Shown: positions 35,595-44,219 of the stretch, piece after piece
Position numbering within the stretch: position 1 is the first letter of the stretch
Layout of the letters: every line of letters begins with the position of its first letter
NCBI GenBank assembly: GCA_963791805.1
Contig: CAWBTU010000003.1
Span: 682,001-746,000 of the forward strand
Direction: 5' to 3'
Source of the DNA: JACMJL01 sp963791805
GTDB lineage: Bacteria; Bacillota; Clostridia; Clostridiales; Clostridiaceae
DNA length: 64,000 nucleotides
The notes under the pieces: generated by a model
The model's input: the letters and a program-made list of their open reading frames with translations, nothing else
What the model was told of the DNA's origin: nothing
The model's database searches: none
Program-made: the position numbers and the translations under genes

Positions 35595-36650
35595 TTGAAA
35601 AAGAAGATAATAATAAGCATAAGTTTAATCATTATAGCAATAATCGGAGTATCAGTATACCTCATTGGTAATAGCAGTAGCAAGTCAGATATAGTAGAAA
35701 AGGGCAGCAATAAACCAGTTATTAAGTCTACCCCAATTTCTAAGAAAAATTTGGATGAAGAACTATGGAAAAACTATGAAACCTTTAAGGGCAAAAATGG
35801 AACAACTTCAGGTAATGCTTCAAATTACTCCATTGCTGTGGAGCAGGGGGGATGGATTTATTATGTGAACACCTACAGTAATGTAGGAATATATAAAATG
35901 AAGGTTGATGGCACTGAAGTAAAGAGATTATCACGGAATCTTGCTTATTATTTAAATGTTTATGAAGGATATATATATTATCGTAATGCAAATGATGCCA
36001 AAATTTACAGAATTGAAATTGATGGCAGTAACGATACAAAGCTAATTGATGATAAAGCCTTCTATTTAAATGTTTATGAAGGGTGGATTTATTATCAAAA
36101 TGAATCTGACAATCAGAAACTTTACAAAGTCAAGATTGATGGAACTGAGAAGCAAAAACTAAATGATGAATATGTTTCTTATATAAATATAGTTGATAAT
36201 TGGATATACTATCAAGATGAAACAAATGGAAGTTCACTTTTTAGAATAAAAACTGATGGAACTAATAAACAGCGATTAAATAACGACATCTCTATTTATT
36301 TAAATGTTTCAGGTGATTGGGTGTATTACACAAATACTTCAGATGGAAGTAAGCTTTATAAGATAAAAACTGATGGAACTTCAAGAACAAAGCTAAGTGA
36401 TGATCCAACCTACTTTATTAATCTAAGTGGAGACTGGATATACTGCAATGATAGAGAAAGAAAAAATATTTATAAAATAAAAACTGATGGAACTGAAAAG
36501 ACTCAGTTAAATAATGATGGAACTTGGCAAATGGATGAGTTTTGTATAGTTGGTGATTGGATTTTCTATGAGGAGTACTCAAAAACTAACGATAGCATAT
36601 TGAATTTTAAAATGAAAACAGACATGTCCCAAAGGGAACAATTAAATTAA
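35595..36650 (+). CDS. Membrane-anchored DUF5050-like beta-propeller protein, TTG start
   Basis: 351 aa. An N-terminal helix (residues 4-24) anchors a Ser/Lys-rich linker and then about six to seven repeats of ~38 residues, each with a GDWIYY or EGWIYYQN strand, a YKIKTDGT turn and a KLNDD end, forming an external beta-propeller. The TTG at 35595 has AGGAG ~10 nt upstream. A polysaccharide deacetylase starts 14 nt after its stop, so the pair is probably one operon working at the cell wall. Confidence 0.85.
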   Translation: MKKKIIISISLIIIAIIGVSVYLIGNSSSKSDIVEKGSNKPVIKSTPISKKNLDEELWKNYETFKGKNGTTSGNASNYSIAVEQGGWIYYVNTYSNVGIYKMKVDGTEVKRLSRNLAYYLNVYEGYIYYRNANDAKIYRIEIDGSNDTKLIDDKAFYLNVYEGWIYYQNESDNQKLYKVKIDGTEKQKLNDEYVSYINIVDNWIYYQDETNGSSLFRIKTDGTNKQRLNNDISIYLNVSGDWVYYTNTSDGSKLYKIKTDGTSRTKLSDDPTYFINLSGDWIYCNDRERKNIYKIKTDGTEKTQLNNDGTWQMDEFCIVGDWIFYEEYSKTNDSILNFKMKTDMSQREQLN

Positions 36651-36664
36651 GGTGAGGAATTAAA

Positions 36665-37588
36665 TTGAAGTATAGCAGAAAAAGGATAATGATAAACAGA
36701 ATAATAGTTGGATTAGTAGTTCTACTAATTGTAGGAACAATAGGAACCATATCATATAATAAGGAAAAGGATAAGAACGCAAAGGATAAGAATGCAAAAG
36801 CTAGGCAAGAAGCCCTGAAAAAGCAGGAACAAGCTATCAAATTAAAAGAGAAACAGGAAGAAGAAGAGAGGGTGAAGGCTGAAAAAGCGGAGAAGGTTAA
36901 GCTAGCAGTGCTGGGCCAAAGTACTTCTACTCCTATTCCTATTTTAATGTACCATTCCGTTGCTTATGAAAAAAACAATGAGCTTAGAATTCCAAAAGAA
37001 AAATTTAGAGAGCAAATGAAGTATTTAAAAGATGATGGATTTACCCCAATCAGTTTGAATCAACTTTATGATAGCATTGTTTTTAAAGAAGCATTGCCAC
37101 CTAAGCCAATAGTACTGACCTTTGATGATGGTTATGTAGACAATTACACAAATGCATTTCCAGTTTTAAAAGAGTTTGGATTCAAAGCAACAGTTTTTGT
37201 CATTACAAGTGGTATTGATGACAATAAATACTATATGTCCAGTGAACAGCTGAAAGAAATGGACAAAAATGGTTTTGATGTTGAATCTCATACAGTGTCT
37301 CATAATGAATTAAATAAAATGCCTCATGATCAGCAAAAAAATGAACTTCAGGGTTCGAAGACTAAATTAGAGACCATTCTTGGGAGACCAGTAACATATT
37401 TAGCTTATCCACTTGGCAAGTTTAATGAAGATACTATTAGTGCATTGCAAGAAACAGGCTATACCATGGCACTGACTACAGTTGATGGACTTGCACAGGG
37501 ATCCAATGGTATATATAAGTTAAAGCGTATTTATGTAAGTGATAATTATAGTATGGATTATTATAAGAAGATAGTTAATAGAAAATAG
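36665..37588 (+). CDS. Polysaccharide deacetylase (NodB fold), TTG start
   Basis: 307 aa. An N-terminal helix (about 13-30) and a highly charged KDKNAKARQEALKKQEQ coiled stalk lead to the catalytic domain. LTFDDGYVDNY (catalytic D and metal D at ~155) and HTVSHNEL (metal His at ~208-212) are intact, as is the AYPLGKFNE loop. It removes N-acetyl groups from a surface glycan, possibly peptidoglycan or a PNAG-like polymer. It is a membrane-tethered external enzyme in an operon with the DUF5050-like gene. Confidence 0.9.
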   Translation: MKYSRKRIMINRIIVGLVVLLIVGTIGTISYNKEKDKNAKDKNAKARQEALKKQEQAIKLKEKQEEEERVKAEKAEKVKLAVLGQSTSTPIPILMYHSVAYEKNNELRIPKEKFREQMKYLKDDGFTPISLNQLYDSIVFKEALPPKPIVLTFDDGYVDNYTNAFPVLKEFGFKATVFVITSGIDDNKYYMSSEQLKEMDKNGFDVESHTVSHNELNKMPHDQQKNELQGSKTKLETILGRPVTYLAYPLGKFNEDTISALQETGYTMALTTVDGLAQGSNGIYKLKRIYVSDNYSMDYYKKIVNRK

Positions 37589-37677
37589 AAAATATAGATA
37601 TGTAACTTCTAATCATAAATTTGTCAAAGAAATAATACTGGAAGTATATAATAGAAAAAAACTTGAATAAGTATAGA

Positions 37678-37728
37678 AAAACACCTCCGAAAGTAAGGTT
37701 TGAACCTTACTATCGGAGGTGTTTTTTA
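37678..37728. terminator. Bidirectional terminator
   Basis: A ~22-bp near-perfect stem around AACACCTCCGA and AGTAAGG arms, with A/T tracts on both sides. It separates the converging deacetylase and collagen-like genes. Confidence 0.9.
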
Positions 37729-37739
37729 AATTTTCAGAT

Positions 37740-39086
37740 TTAATTTGCTTGTACGTCTGCAATTTTCTTAATTGAAAGCGAAGCGTAGTCGAAAGAATGA
37801 TTCCAATTAAGCTCACTAACTTTAAAGAATCCAGTATCAGTACTAATTTTTAATATTCTAGTATAAGATATATCGTTACCAGAAAGAATGATAGGAGATG
37901 CTCCAGTCATAGCTAATTGAAAATCATTTATAAAACTAGCATTAACAAAGAAGGTTACCTCATAATATCCTTTAGTCAAAGTTACTGTATTGCCTGATGC
38001 AGATAATCCTAAAGAGGTATCTGTTGTAAGATTCAATGAGGAGCCTCCATCACAATGCAAACTTATGAACCTTGAGGATAAACTACCAGTATCACCTTTA
38101 GGACCTTGAGCACCAGTTAAACCAGTGTCACCTTTAGGACCTTGAGCACCAGTATCACCTTTAGGACCAGTAGCACCTTGAGCACCAGTTAAACCAGTGT
38201 CACCTTTAGCACCGTCTTTACCATTAATACCATCTTTACCAGCAACACCAACAGGACCGATAGCGCCAGTAGCACCGGCAATACCAACAGGACCCTGAGC
38301 ACCAGTAGCACCAACAAGACCATCTTTACCATCGATACCGTTTTTACCATCGACACCATCTTTACCAGCAGGACCAACAGGACCAACAGGACCAATAGCG
38401 CCAGTAGCGCCGGCAATACCAACAGGACCCTGAGCACCAGTAGCACCAGTAGCACCGGCAGTGCCATCTTTACCATCGATACCATTAGTACCATCTTTAC
38501 CATTGGTACCATTAATACCATCTTTACCATCTTTACCATCGGTACCATCTTTACCATCGGTACCATTAGTACCATCTTTACCATCGATACCATTAGTACC
38601 ATCTTTACCATCGATACCATTAGTACCATCTTTACCATTGATACCATCAGCACCAACGAGACCGGGAATGCCATCAGTACCCTTAACGCCTCTAGCACCA
38701 GTAAGACCAGTAGCACCAGTAAGACCAGTAGCACCAGTAGCACCAGTAGCACCAGTAGCACCAGTAGCACCAGTAGCACCAGTAAGGCCAGTAGGGCCAA
38801 CAAGCCCCGGAATACCTTGAGCTCCAACAGCACCAGTAGCGCCTACAAGACCTTGAGGACCAGCAGCACCAGTAGCACCTACAAGACCTTGAGGACCAGT
38901 AGCTCCAGTAGCTCCAGGTAAATTAGCAGCTGCGAGAGGAGTCTTATTATCTTTTATTGTAGTTGCTGTAGCAGTTTTTGTCTTTGAATCATTATTGTCA
39001 GATAAAATTTTAGTAGTTGCCCCAGCACCAATCAATAATACTATTGCAACCCCAGATGCCGTAATGGCAATGTGTTTCTTTTTCAA
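37740..39086 (-). CDS. Collagen-like surface protein with C-terminal jelly-roll domain
   Basis: 448 aa from a TTG (TAGGGGG upstream). Residues 8-28 are a membrane anchor or uncleaved signal, then a Thr/Lys linker. From ~57 to ~330 runs an uninterrupted Gly-X-Y repeat with GAT, GPQ, GKD and GID triplets; the GPX/GXT composition suits a glycosylated triple helix. The last ~115 residues form a beta-rich domain like the BclA/C1q trimerisation head (GYYEVTFFVNASF, FDYASLSIKKI). The anchor, not an exosporium-type leader, suggests a cell-surface stalk. DNA repeats of 9 and 27 bp make length variation likely. Confidence 0.9.
   Translation of the reverse strand: MKKKHIAITASGVAIVLLIGAGATTKILSDNNDSKTKTATATTIKDNKTPLAAANLPGATGATGPQGLVGATGAAGPQGLVGATGAVGAQGIPGLVGPTGLTGATGATGATGATGATGATGLTGATGLTGARGVKGTDGIPGLVGADGINGKDGTNGIDGKDGTNGIDGKDGTNGTDGKDGTDGKDGKDGINGTNGKDGTNGIDGKDGTAGATGATGAQGPVGIAGATGAIGPVGPVGPAGKDGVDGKNGIDGKDGLVGATGAQGPVGIAGATGAIGPVGVAGKDGINGKDGAKGDTGLTGAQGATGPKGDTGAQGPKGDTGLTGAQGPKGDTGSLSSRFISLHCDGGSSLNLTTDTSLGLSASGNTVTLTKGYYEVTFFVNASFINDFQLAMTGASPIILSGNDISYTRILKISTDTGFFKVSELNWNHSFDYASLSIKKIADVQAN
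38530..38780. repeat. Tandem DNA repeats inside the collagen-like gene
   Basis: A 27-bp unit (encoding GTNGIDGKD-like triplets) recurs several times between about 38530 and 38645, and a 9-bp unit CCAGTAGCA repeats between about 38728 and 38780. Both keep the frame and are prone to slippage and assembly error. Confidence 0.85.
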
Positions 39087-39257
39087 TCTAAAACCCCCTA
39101 TTTTTGGTATATGTTATTGATTCTTATAAATTATACCATTTTTTTTGAAGAGAAATTTAATTATCGCTCGGGAAATTATTACAAATTACTTACGAAACAT
39201 GGAAAATAGAAGAAAAATGCTAAACTAATAATGATTTTAATTTAAAAACAAATTAAA

Positions 39258-39292
39258 AAAGAGCTAAGTCATATAAAAACTTAGCTCTTTGA
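39258..39292 (-). terminator. Terminator of the transglutaminase-like gene
   Basis: AAAGAGCTAAGT pairs with its complement (39258-39269 with 39279-39290) and is followed by six T on the minus strand. Confidence 0.9.
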
Positions 39293-39317
39293 TTAAATTC
39301 ATAATATATTCTAAAGT

Positions 39318-40220
39318 TTAATATTCTTTATCTTTTGAATAAAGTGAATCACTTTTAATCATTTCATAAGATAATTTAGCATCTTTAACTTGAGAATCAT
39401 AACTTGTATCTATTGTAACGAAAGTATTTGTTTTTTCTAAATATACTTCATTCCAGCAATGATATCCATTAACGTTTGGGGATGTTCCCATTACTATTTT
39501 GGATTGAATTCCTACACTTCTAAGCATAGCAGCAAATAGTGAAGAAAAATCAAAACATATTCCGTCTTTACTAGCCAAGGTGCTATCAATATTTGGTATG
39601 TAGGATGATGGCAAGTTTGTTTTACCTAGGTTATATTTTATGTTGTTTAATATGTAATCGTAAAGAACTTTTACTTTGTCATCGTTTTTGGTGCAAGATG
39701 CTGTTAACTGCTTTGCAAGAGTTATTGAATTCATGGAATTATCCCAGTTAACTAGTTGATTTGAGCTAGTATAAAGAGAAGATGAATTCACATTTGCATT
39801 AAAGGTCCAAGTGTTGATTGTTGAATAGCTTGTACCTGAAATATTTTTAAATAAAGTAACTTTATATTCTCCAGAACCTAATTGTAGAGGAAAAGCTTCA
39901 AAGTTGTTTGTAGAAACTAAATTATACATATAAGTGTTAGAATCTTTCTTGATTTCAACTTTAATTTTTGTATCTGTTGAATGAGAAAAGGCAATTTTAA
40001 CTATACCTGAATTTATATTATTTAAATCTATTTCTCCAAGAGAACTAGAAAGTTTTGTTGCTGTTGAAGTGGCAGAACCACTAGCTGATACTGATTCTTC
40101 TATTTGGACAGTGTTCTTTTCTGGGGTAGCTGCTTTATTTGATAAAATAGTAGAATTTACTGTTAGACTTGCAATGCCTATTGAAAGTGGAATGGCAATA
40201 AATCTTAATGTTTTTAACAA
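39318..40220 (-). CDS. Secreted transglutaminase-like protein under c-di-GMP riboswitch
   Basis: 300 aa from a TTG directly after AAGGAGGAG. An N-terminal hydrophobic segment (about 6-26) exports it. Residues ~60-145 are a beta-sandwich; ~150-290 are a transglutaminase-core fold with the full triad: Cys in DGICFDFSS at ~221, His in GYHCWNEVYL and Asp in TIDTSYD. Such proteins act as cysteine proteases or cross-linkers at the cell surface. The riboswitch in its leader ties its production to the cellular c-di-GMP level. The enzymatic outcome is not predictable from sequence. Confidence 0.87.
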   Translation of the reverse strand: MLKTLRFIAIPLSIGIASLTVNSTILSNKAATPEKNTVQIEESVSASGSATSTATKLSSSLGEIDLNNINSGIVKIAFSHSTDTKIKVEIKKDSNTYMYNLVSTNNFEAFPLQLGSGEYKVTLFKNISGTSYSTINTWTFNANVNSSSLYTSSNQLVNWDNSMNSITLAKQLTASCTKNDDKVKVLYDYILNNIKYNLGKTNLPSSYIPNIDSTLASKDGICFDFSSLFAAMLRSVGIQSKIVMGTSPNVNGYHCWNEVYLEKTNTFVTIDTSYDSQVKDAKLSYEMIKSDSLYSKDKEY

Positions 40221-40234
40221 GAAAAACTCCTCCT

Positions 40235-40320
40235 TCGGTAGCTGGCTGCCATTACTAATTTGTAAAGGCCCTTTAGCTTTGCGTCCTAGACTTTCGTCTA
40301 GTTTGCTATTATCGGTGAAA
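40235..40320 (-). promoter_or_regulatory. Class I c-di-GMP riboswitch (GEMM-I)
   Basis: Read on the minus strand, the leader shows the family hallmarks in order: GCAAAC, a TAGAC-GAAA-GTCTA hairpin with GNRA tetraloop, GACGCAAAGC (complement of 40276-40285), GGCCT, ATGGCAGCC and GCTACCG. The aptamer ends immediately at the AAGGAGG ribosome binding site with no terminator between, which suggests control of translation or of message stability. c-di-GMP-I switches are known to regulate surface genes in Clostridia. Confidence 0.93.
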
Positions 40321-40644
40321 AGTATACAAAGTAGGTATACTGTTTATTTATAGGTTTATATTACCATGGATTAATATGCATTGCAATACATTTAAATATA
40401 TTTTTAGTTTAATTTAATTTTTGATTCATGTTTACAAGCTGTATGTTTAGATTGCATTATTTGTTAAGAGTAGAGTAAGAATTCTGTCATCTGATTTTTA
40501 AGCACTTTATAAAAAATATATAAAGGTATATAATAGATGTTATGTATTATGTGGGAAATAATTGTAATGACATTTTGTTAAAAGGTTATTATAATTGGAA
40601 ATAAAAAATCAGTATAATTATAATGAGGGAAGAAGGGGTTTAAT

Positions 40645-41184
40645 TTGAAAAAGAAGATACGTAGTTTTTTAATAGTAGTTATTATGGTGATAATAGCTAC
40701 AACAAGTTTTGGTTGTTCAAAAGATAAAGTAGATTTGCCTAAAGTGGTTAAAAATGTTAGTGGGAAAGAAAACATTTCAGTTCCAAAATCTTGGAAGGAA
40801 ACTAATAATTTAAATACAGCAGCATTATTACAAGTTTCTAATAGTGATGAGGAAGAATATGCAATTGTTATAGGAGAAGGTAAAGCAAATTTTAATGAGA
40901 ATACAACTTTAGCTAATTTCACTAAGCTTGTAAAAGATAATATGAAAAAAAATATAGCTAATTCTGATATTTCTAAAGAAAAGGATATGAAATTAGATGG
41001 TAAGAGTGCTAATTACTTTGAATTAACAGGACAGTCTCAAAGTAAAAATATTACCTATATGGTTATTACGGTTATTAATTCAGGGAAATACTACCAGGTA
41101 ATCGGATGGACCTTAACATCAGAATTTGACAATAATAAAAAGGAAATGAAAGCTGTACTAGAAAGCTTTAAATTCGATAATTAA
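40645..41184 (+). CDS. Lipoprotein, DcrB/PsbP-like, TTG start
   Basis: 179 aa. The signal (LIVVIMVIIATTSFGC) ends in a lipobox cysteine at ~24. The mature part has the pattern of DcrB/PsbP-like domains: SVPKSWKE, then a strand-rich middle and a final GKYYQVIGWTLTSEFDNNKKEMKAVLESFKF segment. It is external and lipid-anchored. AAGGGG lies 8 nt before the TTG. A clear terminator follows. Function in this organism is unknown. Confidence 0.75.
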   Translation: MKKKIRSFLIVVIMVIIATTSFGCSKDKVDLPKVVKNVSGKENISVPKSWKETNNLNTAALLQVSNSDEEEYAIVIGEGKANFNENTTLANFTKLVKDNMKKNIANSDISKEKDMKLDGKSANYFELTGQSQSKNITYMVITVINSGKYYQVIGWTLTSEFDNNKKEMKAVLESFKFDN

Positions 41185-41205
41185 TAATAAGAGATATTTA
41201 TTAAG

Positions 41206-41252
41206 GCAGAAGCCATAAGTGAATTTGTTGGATATGGCTTCTGCATTTTTTT
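41206..41252 (+). terminator. Terminator after the DcrB-like lipoprotein
   Basis: GCAGAAGCCATA pairs perfectly with its complement (41206-41217 with 41233-41244), then seven T. Confidence 0.92.
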
Positions 41253-41291
41253 ATATTTAGTATAATATAGGAAAGGATTGGAGGAATGCTC

Positions 41292-41696
41292 ATGGGAGGA
41301 GTTTTAAAACTTATAGTTTTAATTACTAACAATTTACATGATTTGTTTAATGCAATAAACGAAAAAATGGGTATGAACCTTAGTGATAAGCAACTTCATT
41401 TTTTAGTAATTGGATGTATTGGGATGTTTATTTATTTGGTAACGAATAGAGCGTTTAAACTACTGGCGAAATATAATATTGCAATCATATCATTTATATA
41501 TACCTTTACAGTTCTTATGGTTATAGTATTTGGTATTGAAGTAGAACAAAAGATTACCCACAGGGGAAATATGGAATTTGCAGATATAGAGGCTGGGTTA
41601 TGGGGATTTATAATCATTTTTGTGATATACCTAGTAATAATAGCGTCTATCTATTTTATTAAAAAAATATTTAAAAAATTTAATGAAGATAAGTAA
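41292..41696 (+). CDS. VanZ-like small membrane protein
   Basis: 134 aa. The ATG at 41292 has GGAGG 7 nt upstream; the ATG at 41286 is too close to it. It has four membrane helices. The VanZ-type marks are DKQLHFLVIGCIGMF and the later GIEVEQKITHRGNMEFADIEAGLWGF, where E, R and D sit as in VanZ family members. VanZ-like proteins affect sensitivity to lipoglycopeptides in some Gram-positives; the wider family role is not settled. Confidence 0.75.
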   Translation: MGGVLKLIVLITNNLHDLFNAINEKMGMNLSDKQLHFLVIGCIGMFIYLVTNRAFKLLAKYNIAIISFIYTFTVLMVIVFGIEVEQKITHRGNMEFADIEAGLWGFIIIFVIYLVIIASIYFIKKIFKKFNEDK

Positions 41697-41840
41697 CGGC
41701 AAAATATCAAATAGCATTTTATTTCATATAATAGAAACATGAACTACAAAAAAATATATTAAAGTGTTATAATATTTAAGGTCTTTAAAAAATAATTGGT
41801 CAGATTGTTAAAGGTTTAGATTAAGAAGAAGGTGATTTCA

Positions 41841-42617
41841 TTGGAAATAGTTATAGATAATTTAAAAGTTAATTATAAAGTTTCTGGAAAGGGCAAAAAT
41901 GTATTACTAATTCATGGATGGGGCGCAAGTATCAAAAGCTTTGAACCTGTTCATAATTATTTAGAAAAGAATTTTTGCACTTATTCAATAGATTTACCAG
42001 GTTTCGGTGAAAGTCAGGAACCACCTACAGTTTGGGCGGTGGAACAATATGCTGATTTAGTTGGTAAGTTTTTAGATCAACTAGATATAGATAATCCAAT
42101 ACTTGTAGGACACTCCTTTGGTGGAAAGATATCAATTTACCTTTCCGCTCATAGAAAAGTTAATAAAGTTATTCTTATTGGTAGTACAGGAATTAAGCCA
42201 AAAAGAAAACCTGAGTACTATTTTAAGGTATATAGCTTTAAGCTAGCTAAAAATATTTTTAAGCTTCCATTTCTTAATAAGTATTCAGATGATGTTATTA
42301 AGAAATTTAAAGAAAGAAATGGCTCTACAGATTATAATAATGCAACAGGAGTTATGCAGCAGATTTTAGTTAAGTCTGTAAATGAGGATGTAAAGTGGCT
42401 TATGCCTCAAATTAAGGCACCAGTTCTTTTGGTTTGGGGAGAAAATGATACAGCAACACCAGTTTCAAATGGACAGTTGATGGAAAAATTAATGCTAGAT
42501 GCAGGTCTAGTAGTTTTAAAGAATGCAGGTCATTTTGCTTATCTTGATAAGTATAATGAGTTTATTATTATAATCTCTAACTTTTTAAAGAAGGATATGG
42601 TGGAGAGTATTGATTAA
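41841..42617 (+). CDS. Alpha/beta hydrolase
   Basis: 258 aa. The TTG at 41841 is 6 nt after AAGGTG and is preferred over the GTG at 41832, which overlaps that site. The catalytic triad is intact: Ser in VGHSFGG at ~92, Asp in GENDTATP and His in NAGHFAYLD. The oxyanion HGWGAS is at ~27. It is cytoplasmic. Its stop overlaps the murF start by 8 nt and ddl follows, so it is translated with the cell-wall ligases, though its substrate is unknown. Confidence 0.88.
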   Translation: MEIVIDNLKVNYKVSGKGKNVLLIHGWGASIKSFEPVHNYLEKNFCTYSIDLPGFGESQEPPTVWAVEQYADLVGKFLDQLDIDNPILVGHSFGGKISIYLSAHRKVNKVILIGSTGIKPKRKPEYYFKVYSFKLAKNIFKLPFLNKYSDDVIKKFKERNGSTDYNNATGVMQQILVKSVNEDVKWLMPQIKAPVLLVWGENDTATPVSNGQLMEKLMLDAGLVVLKNAGHFAYLDKYNEFIIIISNFLKKDMVESID

Positions 42618-44202
42618 ATTATTTTTGTTTTTAAGCTTAGTAGTATTTTTTATACATTACTCCGCAAAAGAAAAAGCTCAATTACATATGCTTCAACTAA
42701 ATTCCTACAGAAATGAAAGATATTTTTTATGGGTTAGAAGAAATGTTTTAAAAGCAATAAATCCTTTTGATTTATTACCTTTAATTGGAGTTATTCTAAT
42801 TTATTTTGATATGGACATTTTAGGTATGGTATTAATTATGCTTATATATGGAGTTCTTCTATATATAAGAAAGAAACCTACTGAAAAGAAAAAATTAGTA
42901 TATACAAAAAGATTAAATAGACTAGTGTTCACAATAACTTTATTTTATGCTTTAGTTATAATGGCGATGTTATATTATTTACCTTGGAATAATGATGAAC
43001 ATTACAGGGCACTTATTTGCTTAATATTAACACTAATAAATAGTATTGTATTTGTAGTTACTTTACTATGCAATACTATTAATAAGCCTTTTGAGGATGC
43101 AATAAATGTATATTACTATAAAGATGCAGAAAAGAAGTTAGCAGGAATGCCAGGTCTTATAGTAATTGGAATTACAGGCAGCTATGGCAAAACTAGCACA
43201 AAGCATGTAGTGCAGAAGATTCTTTCTAAAAGATTTAATGTACTAATGACTCCTGGAAGCTTTAATACAACAATGGGTGTTATTAAAACCGTGAGAATGG
43301 ATTTGAAGCCAACCCATGAAATTTTCATATCGGAGATGGGTGCAAAGAATATTGGTGATATAGCTGAAATCTGTGAACTTGTTAAACCTAAATATGGAAT
43401 TTTAACTTCCATAGGACCGCAGCATCTTGAATCCTTCAAAACTATAGAGAACGTTAAGAAAGCTAAATTTGAACTTATAGAGTCTCTTCCTGAAGATGGA
43501 ATAGGCTTTGAAAATATGGATGATGAGAATATTCAGACTTTACCTGAACCTAAATGTAAGGTTATTGGGTACGGATTAGAACATGAAAATGCTTTATATA
43601 GAGCAGAAAATATTGAAATTAGTTCTAGAGGTTCTTCTTTTAAGGTATTTAAACCAGATGGAACAAACGCAGAATTTAAGACAAAACTTCTAGGAAAGCA
43701 TAATATTTATAATATACTCTCTGGAGTGGCAATAGCTTCTGAATTAGGAATGGATCTTGAAACTATAGCCTATGCAGTTAGTGACTTAGAAGCAGTAGAG
43801 CACAGGCTACAGCTTAAACCAATGGGAAATGGGATCACAATGATTGATGATGCATATAACTCAAATCCAGTTGGATCAAAAATGGCACTTGAAGTACTAG
43901 CTCAAATGGAAGGCCAAAAGAAAGTGCTAATTACTCCAGGAATGATAGAGCTAGGTGAGCAGGAATTTGAGCTTAATAAAGCTTTTGGTATTTATGCAGC
44001 AGATGCCTGCGATTATGTTATACTTGTTGGAAATAAGCAGACAAAACCAATTCAAGAAGGACTTAAAGAAAAGGGTTATTCTGAAAGCAATTATTTTGTA
44101 GTATCTAACTTTCAAGAAGCTTTAAAGCATTTGGCAACGGTTGCTGTTGAAGGTACTGTGGTACTTGTTGAGAATGATTTGACAGATGATTACAATGAAT
44201 AA
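42610..44202 (+). CDS. murF: Membrane-anchored MurF-type Mur ligase, TTG start
   Basis: 530 aa. The first ~170 residues carry four to five membrane helices, absent from ordinary MurF. The Mur ligase core follows with the ATP loop GITGSYGKTSTK at ~188, SEMGAKNIGDI, the HNIYNILSGVAIA hinge, the EHRLQ segment and DDAYNSNP. MurF adds D-Ala-D-Ala to the UDP-MurNAc tripeptide; the adjacent ddl supplies the dipeptide, which supports that role over other Mur-type ligases. It overlaps the hydrolase gene by 8 nt. Confidence 0.85.
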   Translation: MIKLFLFLSLVVFFIHYSAKEKAQLHMLQLNSYRNERYFLWVRRNVLKAINPFDLLPLIGVILIYFDMDILGMVLIMLIYGVLLYIRKKPTEKKKLVYTKRLNRLVFTITLFYALVIMAMLYYLPWNNDEHYRALICLILTLINSIVFVVTLLCNTINKPFEDAINVYYYKDAEKKLAGMPGLIVIGITGSYGKTSTKHVVQKILSKRFNVLMTPGSFNTTMGVIKTVRMDLKPTHEIFISEMGAKNIGDIAEICELVKPKYGILTSIGPQHLESFKTIENVKKAKFELIESLPEDGIGFENMDDENIQTLPEPKCKVIGYGLEHENALYRAENIEISSRGSSFKVFKPDGTNAEFKTKLLGKHNIYNILSGVAIASELGMDLETIAYAVSDLEAVEHRLQLKPMGNGITMIDDAYNSNPVGSKMALEVLAQMEGQKKVLITPGMIELGEQEFELNKAFGIYAADACDYVILVGNKQTKPIQEGLKEKGYSESNYFVVSNFQEALKHLATVAVEGTVVLVENDLTDDYNE

Positions 44203-44219
44203 TAAGGAGATGTTTTAAT

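Noticed and set aside
38530..38780. CRISPR-like regular repeats
   Set aside because: The repeats are in-frame codon repeats without unique spacers and no cas genes exist in the window.
38189..38833. Long leucine/valine-rich frame opposite the collagen reading frame, plus a proline-rich plus-strand frame
   Set aside because: Periodic Gly-X-Y codons keep other frames open. No ribosome binding site, and composition is an artefact of the repeat.
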